Shown in pieces: positions 8,557 to 17,230 of a DNA stretch of 64,000 nt. The DNA lies in assembly GCF_014646335.1 (NCBI RefSeq), contig NZ_BMNG01000018.1, positions 124,001-188,000 on the forward strand. Reading direction: 5' to 3'. This DNA comes from Streptomyces lasiicapitis. Its GTDB lineage: Bacteria > Actinomycetota > Actinomycetes > Streptomycetales > Streptomycetaceae. The translations under genes were made by a program, and so were the position numbers. The notes under the pieces were generated by a model. The model was given only the letters and a program-made list of their open reading frames with translations, ran no database searches and was not told the DNA's origin. Positions within the stretch are counted from its first letter, which is position 1, and each line of letters starts with the position of its first letter.

Positions 8557-9411
8557 TCAGACCGACGCGATGACGCGGTCCGCGAGGATGTAGACGTTCT
8601 CCGTACCGCACGCGAACGTGAGCGCGTACGCGCCCGAGACGCCGGAGCCGCCGAGCAGGACCGGGGCCTGGCCGTCGCGCAGGGCGGCGGCGAGCAGTTC
8701 CGCGGTCTCGCGGTGGCCCGGGGTCATGCAGAGCGTCGTGCCGTCGGTGAAGACGTAGACGTCCAGGGTGCCGAGGGGGCCAGGGCGGACGTCGGCGAGC
8801 GCCGTGCGGGCGTCGGCCAGCTCTTCGAGGCAGGCCACGGTGCGCTCGTGGTCGCCGTGCGCCGGGGTCTGCACCGGCACGAAGTCGGGGTGCGAGGGGT
8901 GGCGGCGGCGGGCCGCGGCCAGCTCGGGCGATTCGCCGCCGAGGACGCCGTCCAGGGAGGTGCCGCCCGCGAACTCGTCCGCGGCGGCGGCCGGGTCGGC
9001 GAAGGGCTCGACGACCGGCTCCAGGCTCTCGGACTCCAGGCCCGCGAGGTCGGCCTGGCGCGGCAGGAACAGCTCGTCCGCGATGGACTCGGGCAGCCCG
9101 CTCAGGAGCGAGGGGGTGTCCGCGATGTCGCGCGCTTCCTGGGCGGCCCAGAACGCGCGCGCCTCGGCCAGCTCGCGCTCGCGCTCCTCGGCGAGGGCGT
9201 CGGCGACGGCCGCGCGTATCTCCTCGGTGTCCACCGCGGTACGGGCGGCGGGCACGGAGGCGCGCCCGGCGGCCGCGCCGCGGCTCTCTGCCAGCTCGGT
9301 GCGCAGCTCGGTGATCTGCTGCCGCAGGCCCCGCACGGAGTGCAGGGCGGCGACGCCCACGGCCGTGGCAGCGGCCGCGGACAGCAGCAAGGCAAGGTGC
9401 AAGGCGCTCAC
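8557..9411 (-). CDS. Membrane-anchored hypothetical protein with coiled coil
   Basis: The product has 284 residues. One N-terminal membrane segment (LHLALLLSAAAATAVGVAAL) is followed by a coiled coil with RGLRQQITELRTELAE, and by a second charged helix rich in Ala, Glu and Arg near residues 65-95. A variable acidic linker leads to a compact C-terminal domain of about 110 residues (LDVYVFTDGTTLCMTPGH, GSGVSGAYALTFACGTENVYILADRVIASV). The C-terminal domain is well ordered by composition, but I cannot name it. The start is GTG 9411. An envelope role is plausible from topology only. Confidence 0.75.
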   Translation of the reverse strand: MSALHLALLLSAAAATAVGVAALHSVRGLRQQITELRTELAESRGAAAGRASVPAARTAVDTEEIRAAVADALAEERERELAEARAFWAAQEARDIADTPSLLSGLPESIADELFLPRQADLAGLESESLEPVVEPFADPAAAADEFAGGTSLDGVLGGESPELAAARRRHPSHPDFVPVQTPAHGDHERTVACLEELADARTALADVRPGPLGTLDVYVFTDGTTLCMTPGHRETAELLAAALRDGQAPVLLGGSGVSGAYALTFACGTENVYILADRVIASV

Positions 9412-9721
9412 TGACGTACTCCCGGTTTCAAGTCGACCCCCGACTTCCTACATCAGCTTGAAGCCTGCACCATCCTGCTGTCAGTGCATTACGTCACGAA
9501 ATGGACAGGACTTTCGACCTGGTGTTTATCCGTGCATCCATGCTGACCTGGGCAAATGCATCTTCCTCGGGAGATTGGTCACATCCTGAGGGAGATTGGG
9601 TCACGAATGTGTGGAGGGGCGGAAGTTGCCGCAGGATCCCGACCAGTGAGACGAGCGGCCACGGAGGGTGCCGGAGCGGCCGCTTCAGGGCGTCGCTCCG
9701 GCGATCCCGGTGCCGACTCTG
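9412..9721. other. Gene-free intergenic region with a 3' hairpin
   Basis: No credible gene was found. The left part carries the promoter of the membrane-anchored protein (transcribed leftward). At 9670-9702 GCCGGAGCG pairs with CGCTCCGGC, a probable terminator for the thiolase gene, which ends at 9722 on the reverse strand. Confidence 0.6.
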
Positions 9722-10942
9722 TCAGCTCAGACGCTCGATGACCATCGCCATGCCCTGGCCGCCGCCGACGCACATGGTCTCCAGGCCGAACTGCTTGTCG
9801 TGGAACTGGAGGCTGTTGATCAGCGTGCCGGTGATGCGGGCGCCGGTCATGCCGAAGGGGTGGCCGACGGCGATCGCGCCGCCGTTGACGTTCAGCTTCT
9901 CCAGCGGGATGCCCAGGTCGCGGTAGGAGGGGATCACCTGGGCGGCGAAGGCCTCGTTGATCTCGACCAGGTCGATGTCGCCGACGCCGAGCCCGGCGCG
10001 CTTGAGTGCCTGCTTGCTGGCCTCGACCGGGCCGAGGCCCATGATCTCGGGGGAGAGGCCGGAGACGCCGGTGGACACGATGCGCGCCAGCGGGGTCAGG
10101 CCGAGGTCGCGGGCCTTGGTGTCGCTCATGATCACCAGGGCGGCGGCGCCGTCGTTCAGCGGACAGCAGTTGCCCGCCGTGACCAGGCCGTCGGGGCGGA
10201 ACACGGGCTTGAGGCCCGCCACGCCCTCCAGCGTGACGCCCGCGCGCGGCCCGTCGTCCTTGCTGACGACCGTGCCGTCGGGGAGCGTCACCGGGGTGAT
10301 CTCGCGCTCCCAGAAGCCGTTCTTGAGGGCTTCCTCGGCGAGGTTCTGGGACCGGACGCCGAACTCGTCCATGTCCTGGCGGGTGACGCCCTTCAGGCGG
10401 GCGAGGTTCTCGGCGGTCTGGCCCATCGCGATGTACGCGTCGGGGACGAGGCCGTCCTCGCGCGGGTCGTGCCAGTTCGTGCCGGTCTCCTGGGCGACGG
10501 CCGCGGTGCGGGCCTCCGCGTCGGCGAACAGCGGGTTGTGGGTGTCGGGCTGGCCGTCGCTGGTGCCCTTCACGGACCGCGAGACCATCTCCACGCCGGC
10601 CGAGATGAAGACGTCGCCCTCGCCCGCCTTGATGGCGTGCAGGGCCATGCGGGAGGTCTGCAGCGAGGAGGAGCAGTAGCGGGTGATGGTGCAGCCCGGG
10701 AGGTGGTCCATCCCCATCTGTACGGCCACGATCCGGCCCAGGTTGTGACCCTGCTCGCCGCCGGGCAGGCCGCAGCCGAGCATCAGGTCGTCGATGTCCC
10801 GCGGGTCGAGCGCGGGGACCTTGGCCAGGGCGGTCTGGATGATCGTGGCGGTCAGGTCGTCCGGCCGCAGGTCCTTCAGGGATCCCTTGAAGGCGCGGCC
10901 GATGGGGGAGCGGGCTGCGGAGACGATCACGGCTTCGGGCAT
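9722..10942 (-). CDS. Acetyl-CoA acetyltransferase (thiolase)
   Basis: A 406-residue thiolase-fold enzyme. The acyl-accepting cysteine is C90 in TRYCSSSLQ. The catalytic His is in NGGAIAVGHPFGMTGAR (about H361) and the second catalytic cysteine in CVGGGQGMAMV (about C391). All three active-site elements are present, so it should be active in beta-oxidation or acetoacetyl-CoA metabolism. The direction, degradative or biosynthetic, is not visible. ATG 10942 is preferred over the adjacent GTG 10945, since AGGAG stands six bases before the ATG and only three before the GTG. The gene is monocistronic. Confidence 0.93.
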   Translation of the reverse strand: MPEAVIVSAARSPIGRAFKGSLKDLRPDDLTATIIQTALAKVPALDPRDIDDLMLGCGLPGGEQGHNLGRIVAVQMGMDHLPGCTITRYCSSSLQTSRMALHAIKAGEGDVFISAGVEMVSRSVKGTSDGQPDTHNPLFADAEARTAAVAQETGTNWHDPREDGLVPDAYIAMGQTAENLARLKGVTRQDMDEFGVRSQNLAEEALKNGFWEREITPVTLPDGTVVSKDDGPRAGVTLEGVAGLKPVFRPDGLVTAGNCCPLNDGAAALVIMSDTKARDLGLTPLARIVSTGVSGLSPEIMGLGPVEASKQALKRAGLGVGDIDLVEINEAFAAQVIPSYRDLGIPLEKLNVNGGAIAVGHPFGMTGARITGTLINSLQFHDKQFGLETMCVGGGQGMAMVIERLS

Positions 10943-11310
10943 CACGGGCTCCTACTGGCGGGGGCGCCCTTAACAGGGCAGGGCTCACTGGGAAGTTACC
11001 TGCCCGTAGGGGTGTGGGGCATCGGGTGGGGGGTGTGACCCCGGCCGCATTTCTAAGCGAGCGCTCAGGGGGTGGGCCTCGCGGTGCGCCCCAGGCCCGC
11101 CCCTTCCCGCTGCATCAATTAGCGGCTCCGCCGCGGGCAGGGGGCTGCCGCCCCCTGGACCCCCGCTGTCGCCGCTTCGCGGCTCGTCCTCAAGCGCCGG
11201 ACGGGCTGGTAGTGCCGGCTGCGTGCAGTCGTGCAAGTTGGGGCGGGTGGGTGGGATATAGCCCCTCCGGCGTTTTGAGGAGCGGGGGTCTGGGGGCGGA
11301 GCCCCCAGGC
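10943..11310. repeat. Intergenic region filled by an inverted pair of family A repeats
   Basis: From about 11101 to 11308. The left copy reads GCTCGTCCTCAAGCGCCGGAC and the right copy CCTCCGGCGTTTTGAGGAGCG, each with its own GC hairpin. They are joined by a spacer containing GTGCCGGCTGCGTGCAGTCG and GGGCGGGTGGGTGGGATA. The same composite, in the opposite orientation, lies at 31535-31740. The remainder (10943-11100) is leader of the thiolase gene. No protein gene was found. Confidence 0.75.
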
Positions 11311-12324
11311 CTACGGGATCGGGGACGGGTCCGGGGTCTGGATGCGGCGGCGGCGCCTGCGCTTGAGGAGGGCCCAGGGGCCGCGGGGGCCCGTGGGCAT
11401 GGCGCCGGTGACCTCTGTGCCGCCCTCCGCGGCCGCCTGGGCCGCCGCCCGCGCCACGGGCAGGAAGCCCTCGCGGCGGGACACGTCGGGCCGCTCCTCC
11501 TCCGGCCACAGGCCGAGCGCCGCGCACAGCGTGGGCAGGACCGCCATCGCCGCGGTGGCGTACCCCTCCGCCGAGGGGTGGTAGTTGTCCGGGCCGAACA
11601 GCTCGCGCGGGTTCGCCAAGAATTCGGGGCCCAGGAGATCGCCGAGCGACACCGTACGACCGCCCTGCTCGACCACCCCGATCGTCTGCGCGGCGGCCAG
11701 CTGCCGCGAGACCCGGCGGGCCAGCCACCGCAGCGGCTGGTAGACGGGCTCGATGGTGCCGAGGTCGGGACACGTCCCCACCACCACCTCCGCCCCGGCC
11801 GTGCGCAGCCTGCGCACGGCGGCGGAGAGTAGCCGCACGGATCGCGTCGGCGGCATCCGGTGCGTGACGTCGTTCGCCCCGATCATCACCACGCACACGT
11901 CGGGCACCCAGCCCGTCTCGTCGGACAGGACCAGCGACACCTGTCGTTCCAGGTCGTCGGACTGCGCCCCCGGCTGCGCCACCACCCGCACGTCCACCGG
12001 CCGCTCCGCCACCGCCGCGAGCCCGGACGCGAGCAGCGCCGCCGGCGTCTGCTGGGCCCGCCGCACGCCCTGCCCCGCCGCCGTGGAGTCGCCGAGCATG
12101 GCGAACCGCAGCGGCTCGTGGCAGTCGGCGCGCTCGGCGAACGCCGCCCCGTAGCGCCCGCGCGCCCGCGGCGGCGCCCCGTACCCGCCGTTGCCCACCG
12201 ACCGCTTGGCCAGCTGCACCTCGGCGAGGACGAGCCCGACCGTGGCCGCGCCGAGCAGCCCGATGCCTCCGCCGCCGTACGCCGCACCCGCGGCGATCCG
12301 CCGCGCCACCCTCGCCCTCGACAC
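11311..12324 (-). CDS. SGNH/GDSL hydrolase, membrane-anchored
   Basis: The protein has 337 residues. An N-terminal hydrophobic anchor (residues about 10-36, YGGGGIGLLGAATVGLVLAE) precedes an SGNH esterase domain. Block I is MLGDSTAAGQG with nucleophile S80, block III contains MIGANDVTHR, and block V is DNYHPSAEGYATAA with the catalytic His. The tail is basic (LLKRRRRRR). This is consistent with a lipase, esterase or deacetylase acting at the outer membrane face. The start is GTG 12324 with GAGGTGA seven to eight bases upstream. The 13-bp tandem repeat at 12338-12415 abuts this ribosome binding site. It is divergent from cbs. Confidence 0.88.
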   Translation of the reverse strand: MSRARVARRIAAGAAYGGGGIGLLGAATVGLVLAEVQLAKRSVGNGGYGAPPRARGRYGAAFAERADCHEPLRFAMLGDSTAAGQGVRRAQQTPAALLASGLAAVAERPVDVRVVAQPGAQSDDLERQVSLVLSDETGWVPDVCVVMIGANDVTHRMPPTRSVRLLSAAVRRLRTAGAEVVVGTCPDLGTIEPVYQPLRWLARRVSRQLAAAQTIGVVEQGGRTVSLGDLLGPEFLANPRELFGPDNYHPSAEGYATAAMAVLPTLCAALGLWPEEERPDVSRREGFLPVARAAAQAAAEGGTEVTGAMPTGPRGPWALLKRRRRRRIQTPDPSPIP

Positions 12325-12337
12325 CCCGTGGTCACCT

Positions 12338-12415
12338 CAGCAAAGTCGTACCGACAAGTCGCGCCGACAAGTCCGGCCGGCGGGTCATGCCGACAAGTCG
12401 TGCCAGCAAATCGTC
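12338..12415. repeat. Six-copy 13-bp tandem repeat between SGNH hydrolase and cbs
   Basis: Units start at 12338, 12351, 12364, 12377, 12390 and 12403 with exact 13-base spacing and consensus CCGACAAGTCGNG. The fourth unit is the most diverged (CCGGCGGGTCATG). It lies inside the 304-base divergent intergenic region 12325-12628, which otherwise holds no gene. It is adjacent to the ribosome binding site of the leftward gene. Confidence 0.85.
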
Positions 12416-12628
12416 CGGAGCCGCACAACCGCCGCACACCCGGCCGTACGCCCCGTACACCCACTCATTGCCCCGTCAGGCAGGGCGGCCAATCGCATCG
12501 GTAGGTGAACCGGCGAGATGGCGCCGTAGTCTGACGGCACCCATATACCTCGTACGGCGTCCCTTCGCGGGACAACCAGTACATCCAAGGCGCTGCGGCC
12601 CGGACACCCCGGAAAAACGGAGACAACG

Positions 12629-14038
12629 GTGCATTTCCACGACTCGATGATCAGTCTCGTCGGCAACACCCCGCTGGTGCGGCTCAACAACGTGACCAAG
12701 GGCCTGAAGGCCACGGTCCTCGCCAAGGTCGAGTACTTCAACCCCGGCGGTTCCGTGAAGGACCGCATCGCGCTGCGCATGATCGAGGCCGCCGAGGCCA
12801 GTGGGGAGCTGCGCCCCGGCGGCACCATCGTCGAGCCGACGAGCGGCAACACGGGCGTCGGCCTCGCCATCGTGGCCCAGCAGAAGGGCTACAAGTGCGT
12901 CTTCGTGTGCCCGGACAAGGTCAGCACCGACAAGATCAATGTGCTGCGCGCGTACGGCGCCGAGGTGGTCGTCTGCCCGACCGCCGTCGACCCCGAGCAC
13001 CCGGACTCGTACTACAACGTCTCCGACCGCCTCGTACGGGAGATCCCCGACGCGTGGAAGCCGGACCAGTACTCCAACCCCAACAACCCCCTCTCGCACT
13101 ATCACTCCACCGGCCCCGAGCTGTGGGAGCAGACCGAGGGGAAGATCACCCACTTCGTGACCGGCATCGGCACCGGCGGCACGATCTCGGGCACCGGCGG
13201 ATATCTGAAGGAGGTCTCCGGCGGGAAGGTCAAGGTCGTCGGGGCCGACCCCGAGGGGTCCGTGTACTCGGGCGGGTCCGGGCGGCCCTACCTCGTCGAG
13301 GGCGTCGGTGAGGACTTCTGGCCGACGGCCTACGACCGGAACGTGACGGACGACATCGTCGCGGTCTCGGACAAGGACTCCTTCCAGATGACCCGGCGGC
13401 TCGCCAAGGAGGAGGGGCTGCTCGTCGGCGGCTCCTGCGGCATGGCGGTCGTCGCCGCGCTGCGCGTCGCGGAGGGCCTCGGTCCGGACGACGTCGTGGT
13501 CGTGCTGCTCCCCGACAGCGGGCGCGGCTACATGAGCAAGATCTTCAGCGACGAGTGGATGAACGACTACGGCTTCCTGGAGGAGGCCGGCGACCAGCCC
13601 CGCGTCGGCGACGTGCTGCGCCGCAAGGAGGGCGGGGAGCTGCCCTCCCTCGTCCACATGCACCCCGAGGAGACCGTCGGGGAGGCCATCGACGTCCTTC
13701 GTGAGTACGGCGTCTCGCAGATGCCGATCGTCAAGCCCGGCGCCGGCCACCCGGACGTGATGGCCGCCGAGGTCATCGGGTCCGTCGTCGAGCGCGAGCT
13801 GCTCGACGCGCTGTTCGCGCAGCGGGCCTCGCTGCACGATCCCCTTGAGAAGCACATGTCCGACCCGCTGCCGCAGGTCGGCTCCGGGGAGCCCGTCGCC
13901 GACCTGATGTCGGTCCTCGGCACCGCCGACGCGGCGATCGTCCTCGTCGAGGGCAAGCCCACCGGGGTCGTCAGCCGGCAGGACCTGCTCGCCTTCCTGG
14001 CCGAGCAGCAGGGTGGGAACCCGCCCGCGGGGCGGTAA
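12629..14038 (+). CDS. cbs: Cystathionine beta-synthase
   Basis: The protein has 469 residues. The N-terminal PLP fold-type II domain has GGSVKDRIA with the Schiff-base lysine K44, the Ser/substrate loop EPTSGNTG and the PLP phosphate loop GIGTGGTISGTGGYL. A C-terminal pair of CBS (Bateman) domains starts at about residue 340 (LVHMHPEETVGEAIDVLREYGVSQMPI to TGVVSRQDLLAFL). It condenses serine or O-acetylserine with homocysteine to cystathionine in transsulfuration. The Bateman module suggests ligand control. The start is GTG 12629 with an upstream CGGAGAC. A cysteine synthase reading is less likely because of the CBS pair and the length. Confidence 0.93.
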   Translation: MHFHDSMISLVGNTPLVRLNNVTKGLKATVLAKVEYFNPGGSVKDRIALRMIEAAEASGELRPGGTIVEPTSGNTGVGLAIVAQQKGYKCVFVCPDKVSTDKINVLRAYGAEVVVCPTAVDPEHPDSYYNVSDRLVREIPDAWKPDQYSNPNNPLSHYHSTGPELWEQTEGKITHFVTGIGTGGTISGTGGYLKEVSGGKVKVVGADPEGSVYSGGSGRPYLVEGVGEDFWPTAYDRNVTDDIVAVSDKDSFQMTRRLAKEEGLLVGGSCGMAVVAALRVAEGLGPDDVVVVLLPDSGRGYMSKIFSDEWMNDYGFLEEAGDQPRVGDVLRRKEGGELPSLVHMHPEETVGEAIDVLREYGVSQMPIVKPGAGHPDVMAAEVIGSVVERELLDALFAQRASLHDPLEKHMSDPLPQVGSGEPVADLMSVLGTADAAIVLVEGKPTGVVSRQDLLAFLAEQQGGNPPAGR

Positions 14039-14445
14039 CCGGCTGTCGGGTGGGGGAACTTCGCGGAAGTGGTACGAAGGCGACACGTCCGCGCAGCACC
14101 CGCTTAACACGCGTACGGCACCTTGGGGGGTGTCGGCGTCAGGACTTCCGGAGCGGCTCCCGGACCTCCAGCGGCGCCTTGGACGCGCTGCCCGGTCCTG
14201 ACCCGGCCCGCGTCCTTCGCGGGGACCGCCGTCGTCCCGCCCTCCGGGTCCGCCCGGGGGTGCGGCGGTCCCCGCGCTACGCACGCCCAAACGCCGGACG
14301 GGCTATTCCGTACCCACTTGCGGGTGGGTGGGGGAAAGAGCCCGTCCGGCGTTTGAGGACGAGGGCCGGAGGCCCGAAAGCGGGGGAGAGGGGCGGAGCC
14401 CCCTGAGCGGTCCCGGACGAGGCCGCGGCACATCCAGCGGAGCGC
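14039..14445. repeat. Intergenic region with an inverted pair of family A repeats
   Basis: No gene was found. At about 14287-14404 CAAACGCCGGACGGGC and GCCCGTCCGGCGTTTGAGG face each other across a short GGGTGGGTGGGG spacer, followed by GGCCGGAGGCC and GGGGCGGAGCCCC hairpins. The left part (14039-14286) is GC-rich with no readable frame. The pair lies between convergent genes and could act as a bidirectional terminator. Confidence 0.7.
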
Positions 14446-14877
14446 TTAGTCGTCCCAGTCGGGCTTGCGGGTGGTGCGGGGGCGGAGGAGGGAGAAGAGG
14501 CCGGTGCCCCGGGCGGCGTGGACGGCGTTCACGCCGACGATGCCGAACCAGGTGACGAACAGGCCGGAAAGCCCCGCGTTCACCACGCCGATCGCGGAGA
14601 GCGGGATGGCGAGGATGAGGGAGACCACGCCGAAGCCGAAGCGTTCGCCCCAGGAATCCACCCCGTTCCCGGGGTTGCGCGCCCCACGCGCGACGACCAT
14701 CTGCTGCTCGGCCATGTGCCGACGCATCCGACGGTCGATCGTGCCGTCGAGCCGCTTCTCGACCTTCTCCAGGAAGGAGTCGACCAGAGCGGACTCGTAC
14801 TCCTCGCCGAGGTCCTTGCGCGCGTGCAAGGCGGCGTTGAGTTCCTTTTTGAGTTCGGCGTCACGAGGGGCTTCCAT
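14446..14877 (-). CDS. Small two-pass membrane protein, function unknown
   Basis: The product has 143 residues. A charged N-terminal helical region (DAELKKELNAALHARKDLGEEYESALVDSF and KRLDGTIDRRMRRHM) is followed by two membrane helices (FGVVSLILAIPLSAIGVV and LSGLFVTWFGIVGVNAVHA) and a basic tail. The layout is that of small conserved actinobacterial integral membrane proteins with an N-terminal cytoplasmic helix. I do not recognise a function. ATG 14877. Confidence 0.75.
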   Translation of the reverse strand: MEAPRDAELKKELNAALHARKDLGEEYESALVDSFLEKVEKRLDGTIDRRMRRHMAEQQMVVARGARNPGNGVDSWGERFGFGVVSLILAIPLSAIGVVNAGLSGLFVTWFGIVGVNAVHAARGTGLFSLLRPRTTRKPDWDD

Positions 14878-14962
14878 AACCCATACGGTACGCAGCCGCC
14901 CGCGCCCCTGACAGTGGGGCTAGCCCCCCTTTCCGGACTGGGCCAGACCCGAGCCGCCCAGG

Positions 14963-15679
14963 TCAGCGCAGTACGCGCACCCGCCCGGAGTCGAGGTCGT
15001 AGCGGGCGGCCACCACGGTGGCGGGCCGGAACGCCACGTCCGCGCGCAGCGCGTCCCGCATGCGCTCGGCATGCGCCGCCACCGTGTGGTCGACCCAGTC
15101 GCCCGGCTCGTCGCGGCAGGCCCACGCCGAAGGACCGATCCCCTCGACCAGGCGCGCGATGTGTCCGGGCACCTCCTTGCCGGTCCTCAGCTGCTCTATC
15201 GTCGCCGCGACGGCCCCGCACCGCTCGTGCCCGAGGACGAGGACCAGCGGTATGTGCAGCTCGGCGACCCCGTACTGGATCGACCCGAGCACCGCCTCGT
15301 CCAGGACCTCGCCCGCCGTACGTATGCACAGCAGATCGCCGAGGCCCTGGTCGAAGACCAGCTCCGGCGGCACCCGCGAGTCGACGCAGGACAGGACGAC
15401 GGCGAACGGGTGCTGTTCGTGGGCGACTTCGATCCGGCGCGCCCGGTCCTCGTGCGGGTGCTGGGAGCGGATCTTCGCCCAGCGGCGGTTCCCTTCGAGG
15501 AGGGTGGCGAGGGCCGCCTCGCCGGTGGTGGGGCGGGCGGCCGCCGCGGGGCGGGTGGTGGCGGGCGCCGCGGAGGCCACGGCGGTGGCGGACGTGAGCA
15601 CGGTGGCGGCCGTGGCCGTCAGGAACGCTCTGCGGTTGGCGGGAGACGAGAGAGGTCTGCGCGGGGCTGTGGTGGGCAT
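14963..15679 (-). CDS. Beta-carbonic anhydrase with Tat-like export signal
   Basis: The product has 238 residues. The N terminus reads SSPANRRAFLTATAATVLTSATAVASA, a twin-arginine type signal with predicted cleavage near residue 38. The beta-CA core follows: zinc ligands C98, H151 and C154 (SCVDSRVPPE, LGHERCGAV) and the catalytic D100/R102 dyad. All active-site residues are intact, so it should interconvert CO2 and bicarbonate outside the membrane. Most bacterial beta-carbonic anhydrases are cytoplasmic, so a secreted one is less usual, though known in actinobacteria. ATG 15679. The gene is monocistronic. Confidence 0.88.
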   Translation of the reverse strand: MPTTAPRRPLSSPANRRAFLTATAATVLTSATAVASAAPATTRPAAAARPTTGEAALATLLEGNRRWAKIRSQHPHEDRARRIEVAHEQHPFAVVLSCVDSRVPPELVFDQGLGDLLCIRTAGEVLDEAVLGSIQYGVAELHIPLVLVLGHERCGAVAATIEQLRTGKEVPGHIARLVEGIGPSAWACRDEPGDWVDHTVAAHAERMRDALRADVAFRPATVVAARYDLDSGRVRVLR

Positions 15680-15782
15680 GACGGATCCTCCGGGTGGGCC
15701 GCTCTTACGGGCGGTTCACCGTAGGGACGTCGCCCCACACCTCAGGGAGCGTTTATCCAGCCTTTGTTGATCCGGCGACGGA

Positions 15783-17219
15783 TCATGGCCTGCCCGATAC
15801 CGGTTCTTGAACCGGCTCCGACCCCGGCTCCTCCACTCCGTACAGAGTCTGCTCCGGGATATGTGCCGTGTTCCGCCGCGCCACCCCCCAGTACAGCAGC
15901 GCCGGCACCGCAAGGCCCACGATCCAGGAGATGTCCGCACCGCCGAGCGAATCCACGAGCGGCCCGGTGTAGAAGTGCGTGACCAGGAACGGGAGTTGGG
16001 CGAGGAGTCCGATCCCGTACACCGTGAGCGCGTCCCAGCGCCACGCGCCGTAGCGGCCGTGGGGGTCGGAGAGCGCCGGGATGTCGTACCGCTCCTTGGA
16101 GATCAGGTAGTAGTCGACGAGGTTGATCGCCGACCACGGCGTGAAGAAGGTCAGGAGGAAGAGCAGGAAGTCCTTGAAGGAGGTCAGGAAGCTGTCCTTG
16201 CCGAGCAGCGCGACCGTCGTGCCCGCGATCATGATGAGCGCGATGTACGCCGCACGCCCGCGCGGGGAGAGGGTCTTCTGGCCGCGGAAGCCGCTGACGC
16301 TCGTCACCATCGACATGAACCCGCCGTAGGTGTTGAGCACGTTGATGGTCAGCTTGCCGAGCGCGATCACGAAGTAGAGGAACGACGCGATCAGACCGGT
16401 GCCGCCGAGCCCGACGACGTACTCCACCTGGTTGCTCATGAACGCCCCGCCCGCGCTCGCCGCGACGAGCACCCCGAACGTCATCGACCACTGCGCGCCC
16501 AGCGCGGAGCCCGACAGCGTCCACCAGAACGTGGCCCGCCCCGACGTCGTACGCGGCAGATAGCGCGAGTAGTCCGCGACGTACGGACCGAAGGCGAGCT
16601 GCCAGGACGCGGAGAGGGAGACCGCGAGCAGGAACATCGGCAGGTCGAAGTGGGCGTCGGAGAGGAGCGACGAGAGGTCGACGCGGTCCAGGAGGCGGAC
16701 GCCGAGGTAGATGAAGGCGAGGGCGCAGATGACGCTGGCCACGCGGCCGAGCGCGTGGATGACTCGGTAGCCGACCGCGGCCGTCACCGCCGTGACCGCG
16801 GCGAACAGCACGATTCCGGTGGTGTCGTCGGTGTGCGTCAGCTCGGCGGTGGCCTGGCCCGCGAGCACACTGCCGCTCGCGAAGAAGCCGACGTACATGA
16901 GGATGACGAGCAGGAGCGGTACGACGGCGCCGCGCACCCCGAACTGCGCCCGGGAGTGGATCATTTGGGGCAGGCCCAGCTTGGGGCCCTGCGCCGAGTG
17001 GAGGGCCATCACCGCGCCGCCGAGGACGTTGCCGAGCACCAGGCCGACGATCGACCACACCACGTCGCCGCCGAACACGACCGCGAGCGCGCCCGTGACG
17101 ACCGCCGTGATCTGGAGGTTGGCGCCCAGCCAGAGCGTGAACTGGCTGAACGCGGTGCCGTGCCGTTCCGCGTCGGGGACTACGTCGATGGAGCGGCGCT
17201 CCACCAGTGACTCTGCCAT
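15783..17219 (-). CDS. NCS1-family permease (cytosine/purine/allantoin type)
   Basis: A 478-residue membrane protein with about 12 helices. NCS1 features include FTLWLGANLQITAVVTGAL near the start, then FGVRGAVVPLLLVILMYVGF, the SWQLAFGPYVADYSRYLP loop and FTPWSAINLVDYYLISKERYD. It is expected to co-transport a nucleobase or related ring compound with cations. ATG 17219 is chosen with GAGGGG upstream, giving MAESLVERRSIDVVPDAERH. It lies 11 bases downstream of the substrate-binding protein gene, so it is probably the last gene of the ABC operon, although NCS1 carriers work alone. Confidence 0.85.
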   Translation of the reverse strand: MAESLVERRSIDVVPDAERHGTAFSQFTLWLGANLQITAVVTGALAVVFGGDVVWSIVGLVLGNVLGGAVMALHSAQGPKLGLPQMIHSRAQFGVRGAVVPLLLVILMYVGFFASGSVLAGQATAELTHTDDTTGIVLFAAVTAVTAAVGYRVIHALGRVASVICALAFIYLGVRLLDRVDLSSLLSDAHFDLPMFLLAVSLSASWQLAFGPYVADYSRYLPRTTSGRATFWWTLSGSALGAQWSMTFGVLVAASAGGAFMSNQVEYVVGLGGTGLIASFLYFVIALGKLTINVLNTYGGFMSMVTSVSGFRGQKTLSPRGRAAYIALIMIAGTTVALLGKDSFLTSFKDFLLFLLTFFTPWSAINLVDYYLISKERYDIPALSDPHGRYGAWRWDALTVYGIGLLAQLPFLVTHFYTGPLVDSLGGADISWIVGLAVPALLYWGVARRNTAHIPEQTLYGVEEPGSEPVQEPVSGRP

Positions 17220-17230
17220 GCCGTGACCCC

